The notes under the pieces: generated by a model | The model's database searches: none | What the model was told of the DNA's origin: nothing | What the model saw: only the letters and a program-made list of their open reading frames with translations | Position numbers and translations under genes: made by a program | In this document: one piece after another, positions 1-11,484 of the stretch | Numbering within the stretch: position 1 is the stretch's first letter | How the letters are laid out: the number at the start of each line of letters is the position of its first letter | NCBI GenBank assembly: GCA_012845835.1 | Contig: JABAKD010000009.1 | Coordinates: 4,713,324 to 4,777,323 of the forward strand | Direction of reading: 5' to 3' | DNA from: Undaria pinnatifida | Taxonomy: Eukaryota; Sar; Phaeophyceae; Laminariales; Alariaceae | DNA length: 64,000 nt

Positions 1-1180
1 TGGCCAGTTCCACGAAAGCATGCGAGCTCGGGTGCGTATGGATGACACGGTGAAGACTATGAATGGCGTGACGTCACTCAGGGATTGTGGCATGGATGTG
101 TACCGTCGCCTCTTCTTCGCAATGGATTTTTCCCCGCACACAGCGATACATTCAGTTCCGCTAAGTTTCAGTGAGGACCCAGATTTTTCGAGGACTTAGT
201 GCACCTCGAGGAGGACTTCGGGGAGGGCGGGTTGGAGGTTGAACCACTGGCACATGTACGGAGGCCAGTCTGCGGTATGCTGTACGCCGACGATGAAGGC
301 GATGTTTGTAAATCAAAGGAAAACCTTGCAAAGATGACTTTCAGTGTGACCGTTTTCGAAACAGCAGGCCTCACCGTGTGCGAAACGAAAAAGGAGACAA
401 CGATACCCTGCACTCTCAACAAGGTTCTCCCAGCCCCACCGCTTGTTATCGAAGCGGCGGGCCAGAGGTATGTATGCAGACGATGCATTTTCTTTGTCTG
501 GGCGCGGTCTTATCAACGAAAGCACCGACATTACGCCATAAATTTTCGACAGATCCCACTCGCGTGGGCATGCTACGATCGTGTCAAGCGGGACATTCTA
601 CGATCGTTTCAAGCGTGAGCTGTACGATATGGAAGATGCTTCGTTCATACTAAAGGTGCGCCTGTTAAGGACCGAGGAGATTGACACCCTACTGTACGGG
701 CGTGTGGCTCAGAATCTCTGCCAGGGGCGCTTTGCTGACCTATGAACGGCACACTCAAACCTCCTCCTAACTGATTTGGGCTCCCAGCTCCGACAACGCA
801 CCGACCACCATATATCGACCGCCAAGACCCTCAACACAATGTGAAAGCGTTGAGACGACCACGCAAAAGCCACCTCCTCTTTGCGGGAGCCGTACAAAGG
901 ACGACAACTGAGCGGCTGACTCATCGGTTGATGTTCGGGACGATGGTTGGTGTGGGGAAAACCCGGGACCAGGCCGACCAGAAAACAACTGGGCCCAAGC
1001 TGTAGCAGACGATATCAACGCATTCAACGGACAACCCCGCTTTGCTGTTAGGAGTAAAGTGTGCTATGGTCGAGGGCGGCTAAGAGGAGTGGAAACTGGT
1101 ACCGGGGGGTCGTCGACGCGGCGGGCCGCTTCATGGCGAAATGGCATAATACCGAGGCGGATAAGAGCTGATTAATCCAC
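1..1180 (+). mobile_element. LINE-2: decayed non-LTR reverse transcriptase, C-terminal half
   Basis: This is the palm-to-C-terminus part of a non-LTR retrotransposon reverse transcriptase, cut by the window edge. Reading starts at base 2 (GQFHESMRARVRMDD), shifts frame near 85 (GLWHGCVPSPLL, the usual QGxxQGCxLSPLLF region), and from 199 reads HLEEDFGEGG and then GMLYADD. The catalytic YADD box lies at 283-294 and is followed by LAKMTFSVTVFETAGLTV. After about 480 the frame changes again (FLCLGAV, matching the FLYLGxV motif; KVRLLRTEEIDTLLYGRV near 650; QRTTTERLTHRLMFGTMVG near 895-945). At least four frameshifts and several stops make it inactive. Block order and motifs are diagnostic of LINE RTs. 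No endonuclease domain is in view because it would lie upstream of the window. Confidence 0.85.
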
Positions 1181-1800
1181 GAAACAGTGGACACCAAGAA
1201 CAGCAACAAGGGTAAACTGGAGGGAGGGGGGGGGGGGGGGGGGCGTACCGCTACAGCTTTGGATGAACGCCGAATCGAAATGGTACATGGTGTGGCAAGC
1301 TACCGGTTTGACTACTTTGTGGAGCGTTTTGAAGTACTATGGCATAGCCCTAAACATTACAGTGAGCGGTAATGTTTTCCTTTGTGTGTATTCATCGAGA
1401 TCAAAGGGGGAAGCGCGAACGCGGCAGTAATGCCATTTACTTGTTGCCTTGCTTGCTTTGCTCGTTTTCAGCTGTTGCCTTTTTCCTCCTTTTGTTTACT
1501 TGTTTTCCCCCCCCGCCGGCCATAGGCCGGTATCTTCCTCCTCTTCCTGCTGTTTTGTCCGTGGAACAGTTAGCTGTTTCCCTTCACCAGCACGTAGGTT
1601 GTTTTTCTTGTAGCCGTTCTGGCGTTTTTGCATCTCTCGTTCTTCAGAGCCCCTCCCTGGCGTTTACTTTTTTAAGTTTCAATTTTTTCCATATATTATG
1701 GTCTCGCTCGTTTTGTTTTGCTGTCGTGCCCGGTACGCCGGCGTTTCACTTGATTCATTAGACTATGTTTGATTCCTAATTTATTGAGATTGTTGTTTGC
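1181..1800 (+). other. Probable 3' flank or UTR of LINE-2
   Basis: This stretch directly follows the LINE-2 coding remnant and contains no recognisable protein. It holds a run of 18 G (1226-1243) and then a pyrimidine-rich stretch (about 1440-1700) with a short GCCGG(n)CCGGT inverted motif near 1517-1531. Being adjacent to LINE-2 it may be its 3' untranslated region, but no poly(A) tail or target-site duplication marks an end. Confidence 0.3.
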
Positions 1801-3485
1801 CCTGTCTCACATATACTTATGTCTCTAGGATGGATAGTAAGAACGGACTCCGGGTGTACTCACCACATATAACAACAACCTTCTGGTCATGCTACCCTGG
1901 CTGTGCTGTGGTATACTTTCATGATTCTGGGAAGTTAAGGCTAGGAGTATGAACAAGAGGTATTGTTGCAGAACGGAAAATTGCACCGCAGCAAACATCA
2001 CGGCAGGGTATAAGTACACACGGCAGGAGCCCAGCGACCGGTTCCTACCCTCCACGCTGACTACCGACCGCGTACAGGCTGCTGTGCTGCTGCTGCTGTG
2101 TGGGTTTCTGCGGCGCAATATTCTTTCACTCTTTCTCGTGCGTTGATGACGTGCTCAACTGCTGTTAATAATGTGCTCAACTGCTGTTGATATGTGCTCA
2201 ACTGCTGGTAACGAGGCAAAACGGTTTGAAGGCTCTGATGACAATGATGTTTGATGTATGTTGATAATGTGGTTGGATTGGGTTTCATGCCAGAGGAGGG
2301 GGAGACGGGACAGAGACTAAAAACAATATGAAACGATTTACAAGTAAACACCTAGGACGGGTCATCGATTACCACGTCATGATGTACAGCAGCAGTAGAT
2401 ATTTAAAGGCAAAATCTGTGTTGCCGATTTTGTCGATCTTGTTTGTAACATCAATAAATGATGAAACTCTCGAATGTTTCGCTGACCACTCCTGGCCATC
2501 CGGCCGACGTCTCGCGAGCCACAAACATCTGCCTGGATCGTCTAGCCGAAGACCAAAAGTTGCATCTGTGCCGTCCTCCTTGCAAGACCGGAAGTGGCCG
2601 ATACACCGATGGTGTAACATGGGAAACGGCCGCGCAAAACAAGGAGGGTTCCAAAGGAGAAAACTCGAGGCTTCGAAACGGTGGAAACGGTGGAGACCAC
2701 GGGCTTCTTCAAGAGTGGAGACCGGCTGCCTCAGGGGTAGAGACGAGCTGCTTCATGGTGAAGAAAGGCGCACCACCGTGTCTATGGTACATGTATGCCT
2801 TGCATGGTGTCGTCCTCCTGTCTTCCGATCTCCGAGCTTTTGAATTTCAAACTGTTCGCGGGTTTTCATGTACCGGTGTGGCTTTTTGATTATTGAGCAG
2901 ACTGCTCAAAATATTCAAAAACGCCGAAAGGCCGCACTACTACTGCTGTTGTTGTTGGTGGGCTGCAAACAGGCTTTGCTGCGGGCCAGGTATGGGGCCG
3001 GTTGAACCTTCCGCACCTGTGGCGTTGGCGTGTGTGGAGCACTTGTGGCGCGTTGCGTTTGTGTGTGGTCCACAGCTCGTCGGTCTCCAAAGAACGTGAG
3101 AAGACCCTTCTGATTTCGAAAATTGCTTGCTGGCTGCTACGTGTTCGTAGCAAAGAGCTGAATTTGCGCCGCTTCGGGCACTCTTGATGACGCGTCAGCC
3201 TGTCTGCCGTGGGCAATCCCGCAGATCGTCCACCAGGAACCTGGCAGCCTCTTCGGGAGGGTGCTTGGGTGTTGTGGATGCCGTTTGGTGTGTCCGGGAT
3301 GCTTTGTGGAAGATGATGTGTGCCTCGATGTGTTGGTGTCCTGGCTGGCTGGTCGATTGTTCAATTTTTTTATATGGGATTCTACTATGCTTTTTTTTTC
3401 CTCTCAAACTGGGCCATGACCCTACATTAACCAAGTTATTATTTTCTCGATTTTTCTCCCCCCACAGCCAAAATTACGATTTAAA
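1801..3485. other. Unassigned sequence with short repeats
   Basis: No protein family or second copy in the window was recognised here. It contains a CTG-rich microsatellite at about 2079-2100. Open frames of up to about 170 codons occur on both strands (for example 2328-2843), but none shows a domain or a conserved partner. A pyrimidine tract ending in CAG at about 3450-3471 looks like a 3' splice site, but nothing coding could be attached to it. Confidence 0.3.
2151..2211 (+). repeat. Minisatellite, three ~21-bp units
   Basis: Three consecutive copies of a 20-22 bp unit beginning GTGCTCAACTGCTG start at 2151, 2173 and 2194. They differ only in the last few bases. This is a simple tandem array with no sign of function. 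Confidence 0.9.
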
Positions 3486-4349
3486 ATCCTTAATGCAAGT
3501 AGCTTATACAGGTCGGCGACTCCTCTTACAACTACAGTGTAGCTACCAGGGTCAACAGGGTGATGTTAAGCAGTCTGTGCGCGGAAAATACAAAACCCGT
3601 TTCTGAGGGGGACAAAATCTGACAGCTGTGGAAGGAAATGCATCCGTTTATCAAGTAAATCCTGTAAGTAGAATACCCGGTGAGGGGAGGGCGGAGTTTG
3701 TAAGGACGTGAGTGCCTGGGTTTGATCTAAAGGGAAGCGTGAGGGAGGGAGGGGGCGGAGGGGACGGGTGGGGCAGGTCAATTGGTGCGCGAAAACTATA
3801 TATCCTTCATGTGGGGGAGTGGGGGAGTTATTATATAAGATGGTCAGTATACGGGGCAGGGGTTACACTCCCCTCTCCCCCCCCAAGCCCAACGCATCCC
3901 GACCGGATAGTATTTGCGGGCTTTTTTGATGCGGTAGAAGCGCAAGTATGATACTATCACTTGATACCACCGATAGGCGGGTTGCAATTGTCGTTGTAGG
4001 TGTATTATTGCACGGTCACTCGGCCTGCCTACAGTAGTATACTGCTATAATCCAAGTAGAGGGATATATAGGAAGAAAGGATTTGTTACAAAGCACAGAA
4101 TAACAACAGTCAGAGTGTGATTGTTACATATTACTTTCAAATATAATTATTTTTTAACACTCCACCTGTGAAATCGAACATTTGGTCGAAACTCATCTTT
4201 GCAAGCTGATGTGATATATCTATCTCTATAATAAAGAAACGTACATTGGTATCATATACTTACTTCCGGTAGTTTACGCACTACTACTATTCGTGGTATC
4301 TGTGATGTTATGGCGTACACGTCCAATTGGGGTTCATTATGTGTCTGGT
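3486..4349 (+). mobile_element. R1 repeat cluster at the left edge of block A
   Basis: R1 is a repeat found at many places in the window, in both orientations. Here 3511-3800 runs from GGTCGGCGACTCC through the diagnostic GGGTCAACAGGGTGATG and CTGACAGCTGTGGA to a G-rich end. A linked segment with GGTCAGTATACGGGGC follows at about 3840. A second R1 tip (CACTCCACCTGTGAAATCGA, about 4157) follows before the LINE. The first tip, about 110 bp, is missing. Related clusters precede the LINE-1 of blocks B and C. No R1 copy encodes a protein I can recognise, so it looks non-autonomous. Confidence 0.7.
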
Positions 4350-5632
4350 ATTGAACGTCGGAAGGATTGCAGAAACGGATTGAGGAGGTACTAGCGTCCA
4401 CGAAGAATTAGGGAGTGACAGCCAAAGTGAAAAAATGCGCAGTGATTGTACAAACCGAAGATAAGGTGAATATGACACATTTCAAATTGAAGCTTGGGAG
4501 ATTGTCGATCGTACACCAGTACATGTACCTTAGCGTAGAGATCTTGAAGGATTGCCGTTGGTATACACACATTGCAAAAGTAATCGGAAACGGTTAATCA
4601 CAAGTAGGCAAGACGGATGCGATCATAACAGACCCGCACGTAAACACTCGGTTCGAAGTGTGCATTCTGATGAGTGTGATCGTACCAAATTTGGAAAACA
4701 TGCAGGGGAAGTATGGGAAGGGAACGCGAAGATCCCAATACAACCTAAAGCCGTGCAGATGATATCAGCAAAAAATAATGCTACGAAGCATGATCAAGTA
4801 CGACGAAAAATATAGTATCAGGACCATAACTAGGAATGTACCCACTTATTTAAATGGTGACGTGAGCATGTTTAATATTACTTGAAAGGACGATATATTC
4901 CAGGAACGAGGTTACCCGCCATGCGATATAGAGCATTATGTAAGAAAGTAGCAAAAGGTCCGGCTCGAACAACGCTGGATAACGTAGTAAATGAGATACA
5001 AAGGATTAGGGAGAAGACTAAGAAGATGTACTATGTATAAACAAGGTTGGCGGGTACACGACTGAAGTTCAACAGAGAAAATAAAATGAAAGGCTGGCGC
5101 TAGAAAATGCGGTGGAAGAAGAGAAGAACATAGAGATATACGGGGCGTCGAGGGAAGATATTTGAAAGCAAAAGTATCGGCACGGCCAAATAGACTACGC
5201 GAAAAAGCTGAAACTTGGATTTCGCGTAGATGACGTGGATCTGACCAGAAAGAAGCATGAGGTATTCCAGTCGTCCGGAGGAGGAGCACGTGCCTACGAT
5301 GATGTGCCAGTGTGGCCCACAACTAGATAGTAGGACTCACATAGTAAGGGGATGTGAAATAAACAAAGAACAAAGGAATGTGTTAGACGTAGGCATGACG
5401 AAATTGCACGTATGTGACATTCAAGAGTTTCGTGGACAAGAGTGTGGCGGGAAACGATCGCTATCCTCAGAGATAGATTGTGGCCGCAGACAGCGAAACA
5501 GGACCGAGATGGGATAGGCAAACAGTCCATGTGTACTTACAAAATCGCAATAAGCGCAAAACGTTTGGAGGTCTCGCCATAGGAAATGTGGGAGGACGGG
5601 GATGAATGGCCAACGGTTGAACGACTAGGCAG
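4350..5632 (+). mobile_element. LINE-1 reverse transcriptase C-terminal part, block A (+)
   Basis: This is the thumb and C-terminal region of a non-LTR retrotransposon RT, without its palm catalytic box. The order is: degenerate GLQKRIEEALxST near 4370; TAKVKKCAVIV (4418-4450); QYMYLSVEILKDCRWYTHI, the YLGVEI-type thumb motif (near 4515-4570); HAGEVWEGNAK (near 4700); KLKLGFRVDD-type sequence near 5205; then CQCGPQLDSRTHIVRGCEI (5300-5360), the C-x-C-x-H-x-C zinc-knuckle region usual at LINE RT ends; and LWPQTAKQD in a shifted frame near 5480. Frameshifts and stops are frequent, so it is dead. The copies in B (26160-27465) and C (47936-49216) share the same 5' break. Confidence 0.88.
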
Positions 5633-8373
5633 GCAACAAATACGTACGCCCCCGCGCGCCATGGTGGGTTTCGCCCCTTCTGTGGGACTGGACTCGGTTG
5701 GCAACGACGCTAAAAATTACGCCTCGAACTACGTGAGCTAGACAACAAGCGTACTGTTGTTGTTTCTCGACGTAATATCTTTGCGGTAACCGAGATGAGG
5801 ATCGAGTTTCATCGAGTGCGGCGTGAACAACCTTAGTGCGGCGCAGGAGGATTGGTATCACGACGTGTGCATAGGGTAAACCACTCGCGAGTAAGATAAA
5901 TGCTATCGAACTGCATGGTGGAAGTGGTCCCATCACAAGATGAATGGAATGATTTGAAAGTGGTATCCGTACCCAACAAGGTTGACACTGTGTGCCCAAG
6001 TCCGCCTGAAGAGTGGCTGTTAGTAGGACGGAGCCCACCCATCATGCGGTTCACCGAACATCTCACTGAGCTTCTCGCTTGGTGAACGCGATATCGGCTT
6101 TGCTACAGATACCCCCACGTGCTCCATCCCTGGGTTCAAAAGGTAGGGGACTATATGATCCTATGACCGTAGCTAAGGCAAACAGTAGTCCCGCCCCGCC
6201 ATAGCAGTATACCTGGTATTATACGAGCTGAATGAAAGCACACCTATAACAATCTGAAGACATGCGTACCCGAGAACACAAACAATGAAGTCATAGCTTA
6301 CGAAGAACGATGCATACATGTCATGCGTTCTCGCAGTCGCGATTTGGGCATTGCTGTCATTGCATCTACTTCGACGTTTTGCCGCCCCTTTGGTATTGGG
6401 ATGAGTTTTATCTTGTCTCCATAATGACGGTCGACCCCCCTTGTTTTCAAGGAAATGGGCCAACACCCACAGTTCCGCACTGGCACCGCAACTACTAGGC
6501 TGAGACGTTTTGCGACTGACGCTGTGGGTGGTCCGAAATTCGTCGAAATTTCATTTTTTTTTCATGTGGAATCCGTTCGTTTCTGTGGCTATTTTCGACG
6601 TGGGTTTGCTCAACGGGTAGAACTGTAATATTTTACGCAAGAGTTTCTTGGTGTGGTCGAGATACCCACATATCATGAGGACACCAGGATTAAAAGGGGT
6701 GCAACTGGACTGTGGCATTCGCTAAAGGCTAAATATTTTTGACAATGCACACCCTTTGCTGGCCGTGGGGGAGGCGAACAATTTCGAGGCATTGTAGTCC
6801 CGTAGGACCTGTGACCCCCCGCATCCCCGAGATGGCACGACAGAGCACGCGTGCAGGATTCACTAATCACTTGAACATCGTGTGAATTCAACGCAAATCG
6901 CTGTTCGGCAGGCCGCGAAAAGGGTGAGCCGCATGCTACTAAGGAACACTTGTGAGGCGGACTTCCCAACCTTGTGCGACCTCTCCTGCATACGTGAAAG
7001 AGGTTTTAGATTGGGTTGACTAATTGTATTTTGTCAGCACTTGCAGAGACAGCAACGGGGATCCCTTCTAAGTCCACGTGTTTCTATGACTTTGAGACCT
7101 TCCAAAGAAGCTACATCCAAGCAATGTTTGAGCGCTTCCTGGTTTCAAGAAACGCTTTCTCACAAACGATGGAGAATGCCTGTAATGCTGCGTCGACAAG
7201 AAAAATATTCGTTTCGTCAAAGTTTCATAAACGCGTCAGCCGCTCGTACGATAACCTTAACGGTCATATTTTGCCGGTGTTTGAGTGGTCTAGGTTTGAC
7301 AGTTTAAGTGAGTGTACGATGAGAAAATACCGTAGTCTCCCTATATTTTTGTAACACCTCAACCACGCCCTCTTTGATTGCCAACAGGTGGTCCTCAAAC
7401 TACGTGACCCTGGAGGCGGTAACATAACAGAAGGGCCACGGACTCACCACCTGCGGACAGCCAACGGATATTTGTAAGGGCCTCACTTTAATCAAGGCAA
7501 GCCCTGTCGTACAAAAAAACGTACTTTGTCTCCATATCGTAAAACAAACGTAAATTTTCAATATCAACAAATCGACTTCGAAATCAAAGTCAGATAGTTG
7601 AATCGTACAAACAAGGGTACATAATAATGTACATATTAACTGACATGCCTCCTCCGTAATTCCGTGCGCAAATGCAAATTGCTTCTAACAAAGGTAAGGA
7701 TTGGTGAACAGAAACAAACTTGGATATAGATGACTCCATAGGATTTGTGCTCAGCACACAAACCGATAGCGAGAGGATGGTCCGTACGTTACTCAAACCT
7801 TGAGAAACGCTACTACATGCGATAGAAGAGAACACAACTTCCTGAAGACAGTATTTTAGACTGCAAGATACGTTGTCGCCCGGTCAAATTTGACCACTGT
7901 CTTACGAATCTCTTATTTGCCTTGGCATTATCTAAGCAATGTGTGGCCGCCCCTCGGGATTTTATAAAAGGGTTTTAGTTGTGTTCTCCAAACCCGGTTG
8001 TTTGTGGTCTAGAAATGTTCAGGCAAAAAGCATCATCAATAATGGGTGTATGTCTGCCGCGGTATTCTTTCAACGGTACCATCCCTCAAGAGCTATTGTA
8101 TACCGAGTTTTGAGTACTGCGCACGCCACCATAAGGGGTGACTCGCTTTAGTCGAATACTGTTCTCGTTGGGGGGGCTCGAAGTGCAAGGAACTATCCAC
8201 CGTAGTTGGTATAGCTATTTTTTGACAATTCGTTACACAGCCACAAGGCCATGAACTAGTTTATCGGGATTCGTTTCCGTCATCTTCCAAATATTTTTTT
8301 CCGTTTCGGGCTTGGAAAATGCACAATTTCGGAGCTTTACTCAAAAGTGGGGACTTGTCGTTTGTTTCTTATA
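5633..8373. other. Unknown module U1, block A
   Basis: U1 separates two LINE-1 copies whose 3' ends point toward each other. It is present in C (49217-51960) and, partly, in B (27466-29310). I recognise no family. Coding character is suggested by reading frames that stay similar between diverged copies: PPEEWLLVGRSPPIMRFTEH at about 6003-6062, and the longer frame annotated at 7016-7354. A further open frame conserved between A and C lies at 7939-8151 (+). The rest, including 7400-7930, shows nothing I can name. Confidence 0.5.
7016..7354 (+). pseudogene. U1 unknown protein remnant, block A
   Basis: A 112-codon open frame of unknown function. The C copy (50602-50940) is the same length and differs at only a few residues. 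In the older B copy (about 28910-29246) the nucleotides have diverged and frameshifts occur, but the residues remain alike: A reads KRVSRSYDNLNGHILP and EWSRFDSLS, while B reads KRVRRSYDNLNSHIMP and EWSKFGSSS. Protein-like similarity across diverged DNA suggests it was once a coding sequence. The ATG at the start is the first in the frame, but the ancestral start is unknown. It does not match any retroelement domain I know. Confidence 0.5.
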
Positions 8374-9960
8374 TTAGTCATTTGACTTATTGAGCACGCA
8401 AACCATATAACAATTAGTACCGTTCTCACAACTAACAGCGACACCACCAACAGTTGGGCGCTCATTACGCTTTTTGCACACTCTACGCAAACACTGTTTG
8501 ATTATCCTATCCCCTTCCCGTTTGTCCGTCTGAGGCAACAATCTATCGCCCAATATTAAGATCAATTCCTCGATGCACTCTACCGATAGCCACCAAACTC
8601 TCCCATGTCACATTCGTCAAAATTCGTCATATCCTCCACCAACACATCCTGGTTATCTCCAATTATTTTACTTGTTCCTACTGTGTGAGTCCTACTCCCT
8701 ATTGTTGTGCCACACGAGCGCGAAAACACAAAATGCGCATCAAACGTCCCTCACCTACCGACCACCGGTATAGCAGTTTCTTGTTCTTGGTGGGTCAAAG
8801 TCCCCCACACGAAATACTAATGTCAGCCTTTTCACATTCGCCATTGGGCCGTGGACGTTTTAAGTACAATATATTGAAATCACCCCCCCGTAGGTCTTTA
8901 AATGATTCTCTTTCTTCACATTAATAGTAAACAATAGCATTTCCCACTTTACAATATATTCTCCTAATTATGGTTTTTAGCCGCCAAACTTATCTTCGGA
9001 CGGTACCTCTTTGCGGTCTCCTCCTAAGTCCAGTTCTTTTCTTGGCCACATCACCCCATCTCATTTCCAGCTCGCGTTTTTCGTTGCTTTCCCCCATACC
9101 TCCCTATCAGCTGTGTGTGGCTGGTAACCTCTTTTCTTGTCCATTTCGTTATTTTTATCGATGCTTCAACCTGCGACTGAGTCTACGATAGTCCTCCGTC
9201 AAAACCAGCGATTTTGTATAGCGAACGTTCCTTGCCTGCTCGACGCGAGGAAGGGTGCTATTAACAAAATGTATCCATATACTTCGCATTTCGTTTTGTG
9301 CAAAGGCCTGTCGAACGATGACGTCGGGATGTCAAGGGCCAAAGTATTTCAGGAGATACGACCGTGAGCTGGTGGTGTCAAAACCGGCGATTTCGTTCAA
9401 AAGAAGTTAAGGGGGCTACCTTAGAACGACTCTTCTTCGCCTCTCTATTTGTTTTAATGGGTCTATTCAGAGTTCTGCCCTTAGTACTGTACTACTCGTG
9501 TACTTTGAAAGCCTACTGTACTGTCTTTTCAGCTGCTACCATCTGCACTCTCTCCACTTGCTCCACAAACTCCGCGTCCGCTTCCCATACGTTTCCTGTG
9601 CATACTCTCGCCTTAGTACAATCACATTCGTCAGAATACAGATTGTTGTCCTAGTGTCAAGGTGCGAGTCTGCTACGAACGCATCAATCTTCTCTACTTG
9701 TGACTTGCCCTTTGGTAATACTTTCGTTTCTTGTGTGGCCCATGACCCATCTTTCGAAGTATTTACGCAAACGTGCGCATGCTGGCCTACGATTATCAGG
9801 TCATCTTCTCCTCAGAGTTCTATTTTGAAATTTTCCTATTCAGCTTGTCTTTGCTAAATATACTTACTGCACACGCATTTACGCTCGCTCTCACTGACCC
9901 TTTCCTCGTGTACTCTGGTGATTTTTCCATCCGTTTTTGCGATTCTCAGGGTGTTTCTGG
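8374..9960 (-). mobile_element. LINE-1 reverse transcriptase C-terminal part, block A (-)
   Basis: A second LINE-1 copy in reverse orientation, read from 9960 down to 8374. In order it shows a KDKLN(K/R)EIF stretch near 9860; CILTNVIV-like sequence near 9610; VLRAEL near 9480; a GNEMG stretch near 9060; HGPMANVK-like sequence near 8845; CGTTIGSRTHTVG in the zinc-knuckle region near 8690; and finally ILGDRLLPQTDKREGDRI with KKRNERPTVGGVAV (8560-8430), the most legible piece. It is interrupted by an unrelated ~220-bp segment at 9180-9400. The C copy is 51961-53560, and block B has no equivalent. It is inactive through stops and shifts. Confidence 0.85.
9180..9400 (+). pseudogene. Unknown coding-like insert ('KGLS' fragment) in LINE-1, block A
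   Basis: This segment breaks the minus-strand LINE-1 reading between its REAKKSRSK-like and VEASIKITK-like stretches. Its plus-strand frame reads LCKGLSNDDVGMSRAKVFQE. A related frame lies at 18505-18855 on the minus strand, reading ECKGLSIDEVGVFRDTVFQE and running longer. Both share an upstream CAAAACCAGCGAT-like stretch. Near-repeats of GTCAAAACC(A/G)GCGATTT at about 9199 and 9377 bracket it. No family is recognised. It could be a captured host fragment or part of another transposon. Confidence 0.5.
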
Positions 9961-10387
9961 GGAAGGAAGGTTAAAGGGTGGATTGGTCGCATAAATGAAT
10001 ATCAGGTTACTGCATACGTGGTACTAGCAGGCGACGGTGTTGGCAGCGGCGGGGGGGGTTTGTAGCAACTTGAAGATAACAGTAATGATTTGGAGCGGCT
10101 GCATGGATGGTTAAAGAGGCGAAAAAGAAAAATCACTTGTCGAGTAGAGGTTATAACGCTGGCCGTTTTCAACTTTCAGGGGGCGGAGAGAGAGGGAGAG
10201 GAGAAATGGGGGGGCTGAAGGGGTTGCTATTTATTAGGCTGGGGGGTTAGGTGGATACGATAAAGTAATATCAATTGCATGCAAGATGTAGACGCCCAGT
10301 AATTATAAAGGTATATGTACGCACGCACACAAAATGTATTTCACGAGTACAGGTAGTACGACAAATGAACACTGGTGGAAAGTGGTA
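9961..10387. other. Spacer between LINE-1 (-) and U2, block A
   Basis: A G-rich, low-complexity spacer with GGCGGGGGGGGTT near 10046 and GAGAGAGAGGGAGAGG near 10184. It is preserved in block C (53561-53870). No gene or site was recognised. Confidence 0.4.
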
Positions 10388-11284
10388 TTAAACAAGGTAT
10401 ATCCGTGATCGGGGTTTTACTTGGGACGTGCGGCGATGGGCTGGCGCACGCTTTTCGCAAATTCCTCTATACGCATCACACTCGGAGTAAATGTACGACT
10501 TGCTGCAGCCCCGTCTCTCTGAGCCGCACCTTTTCCGCCAGAGGAGGAAACGATCGTGGTTGTCCCTTTCCGCCAAAGACATGACCTTTGTTTCGCCGTA
10601 CTCGTAGTCGAGAGGTTTTTCATCCATTCGCAATTGGATTTGTAGCGTCAGTTTCGCCGGAGCCGAATTTTATATTGGGCCGTATTGTCATCGATTATTT
10701 TTTGTTTAGGCTGTTTTCTGACGAAGGAGTCTTTTCAACCGTTTAGTTGCATGATGAAACGTCTTTGTCGCATCAGTTGTATTTCGTATAGAACCGTGTT
10801 TCCCACAAATTGCCCACCACGGCGACTGCAAAGTCCAACCAGTCATCACCCATTGGGGTATAGCCCGGGCTCAAACTTAGGGTAATGGAGTTGGGATCCT
10901 CGGGGGTGTAACAAACTGGTGGTACTGGTGTTGTAAAACACCGCGCGAAGCGTGTCAGTCTTGCTTTTGTGTTGACTCTGATGCCTGGAGCCTGTCGCGA
11001 CGTATTATTACCTCAACTGCGATTCTCTCATTTATGTCTAACGGATAAAGACGCTTGGATGCTATGATGCCCGCCCGAATCTAAGTCTTCGTCAACGACC
11101 ATTGCCCATTGGGTGAAGATTTCGTTTTATTTGCCGTTATCCTTCTTGTAGCTGTCTTCGCACCTCCTAGACGTCGAACCAGTACGTTATAGCGTTTGTC
11201 TACACCGAATATGACCGGATGCCCACCTACAACGAGAGAGGAATTTGGAAGAGTAAGCGGAGCATACTGAGAACATTTTCGCAC
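10388..11284 (-). pseudogene. Unknown module U2, block A (minus-strand coding remnant)
   Basis: Read on the minus strand, 11284-11081 gives VVGGHPVIFGVDKRYNVLVR and KTATRRITANKTKSSPNGQW. After a stop, related reading continues to about 10990 (KRLYPLDINERIAVEVIIRR). A second piece at 10633-10388 begins MRMDEKPLDYEYGETKVMS. The diverged B copy (32720-32480, minus) keeps VVGGHLGVF, KTTTKRITANERKTFPK and ANRIYPI in the same frame, which supports past coding on this strand. The function is unknown and no catalytic motif was seen. It lies immediately downstream, in minus-strand sense, of the Ty3-like remnant, so it could be part of that element or an unrelated insertion. Confidence 0.45.
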
Positions 11285-11484
11285 TATTTTCGTATATAGT
11301 ATCCAAACTTTGGACCCGGTGCGTAGTGCAAGGCCGCACCACTGGCCGGAAGCTCAAGTATAACTCGGATGGTGGTGCTGTTAGGTTGACACTCCAGATA
11401 TACAACTAAACATGACAGCGCCATGAAGTTGTTTGTTGTATGGTTACGGGAGATGGAACTCCCTATCCATCGCTAAACGGTATC

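Noticed and set aside
1187-1372. Glycine-run protein frame
   Set aside because: The glycines come from a poly-G homopolymer; it is likely LINE-2 3' flank.
2061-2351. Glutamine/leucine repeat protein on the minus strand
   Set aside because: The repeats derive from the 21-bp minisatellite and CTG tract, with no homologue.
5625-6038. 137-codon minus-strand frame, also at 49210-49623
   Set aside because: A and C are too similar to test coding. In diverged B the plus-strand readings are at least as well conserved, and no domain is recognised.
9364-9857. Serine/threonine-rich plus-strand frames at the minus-strand LINE-1, also at 52946-53383
   Set aside because: They are antisense to recognisable LINE-1 sequence and keep no independent motif.
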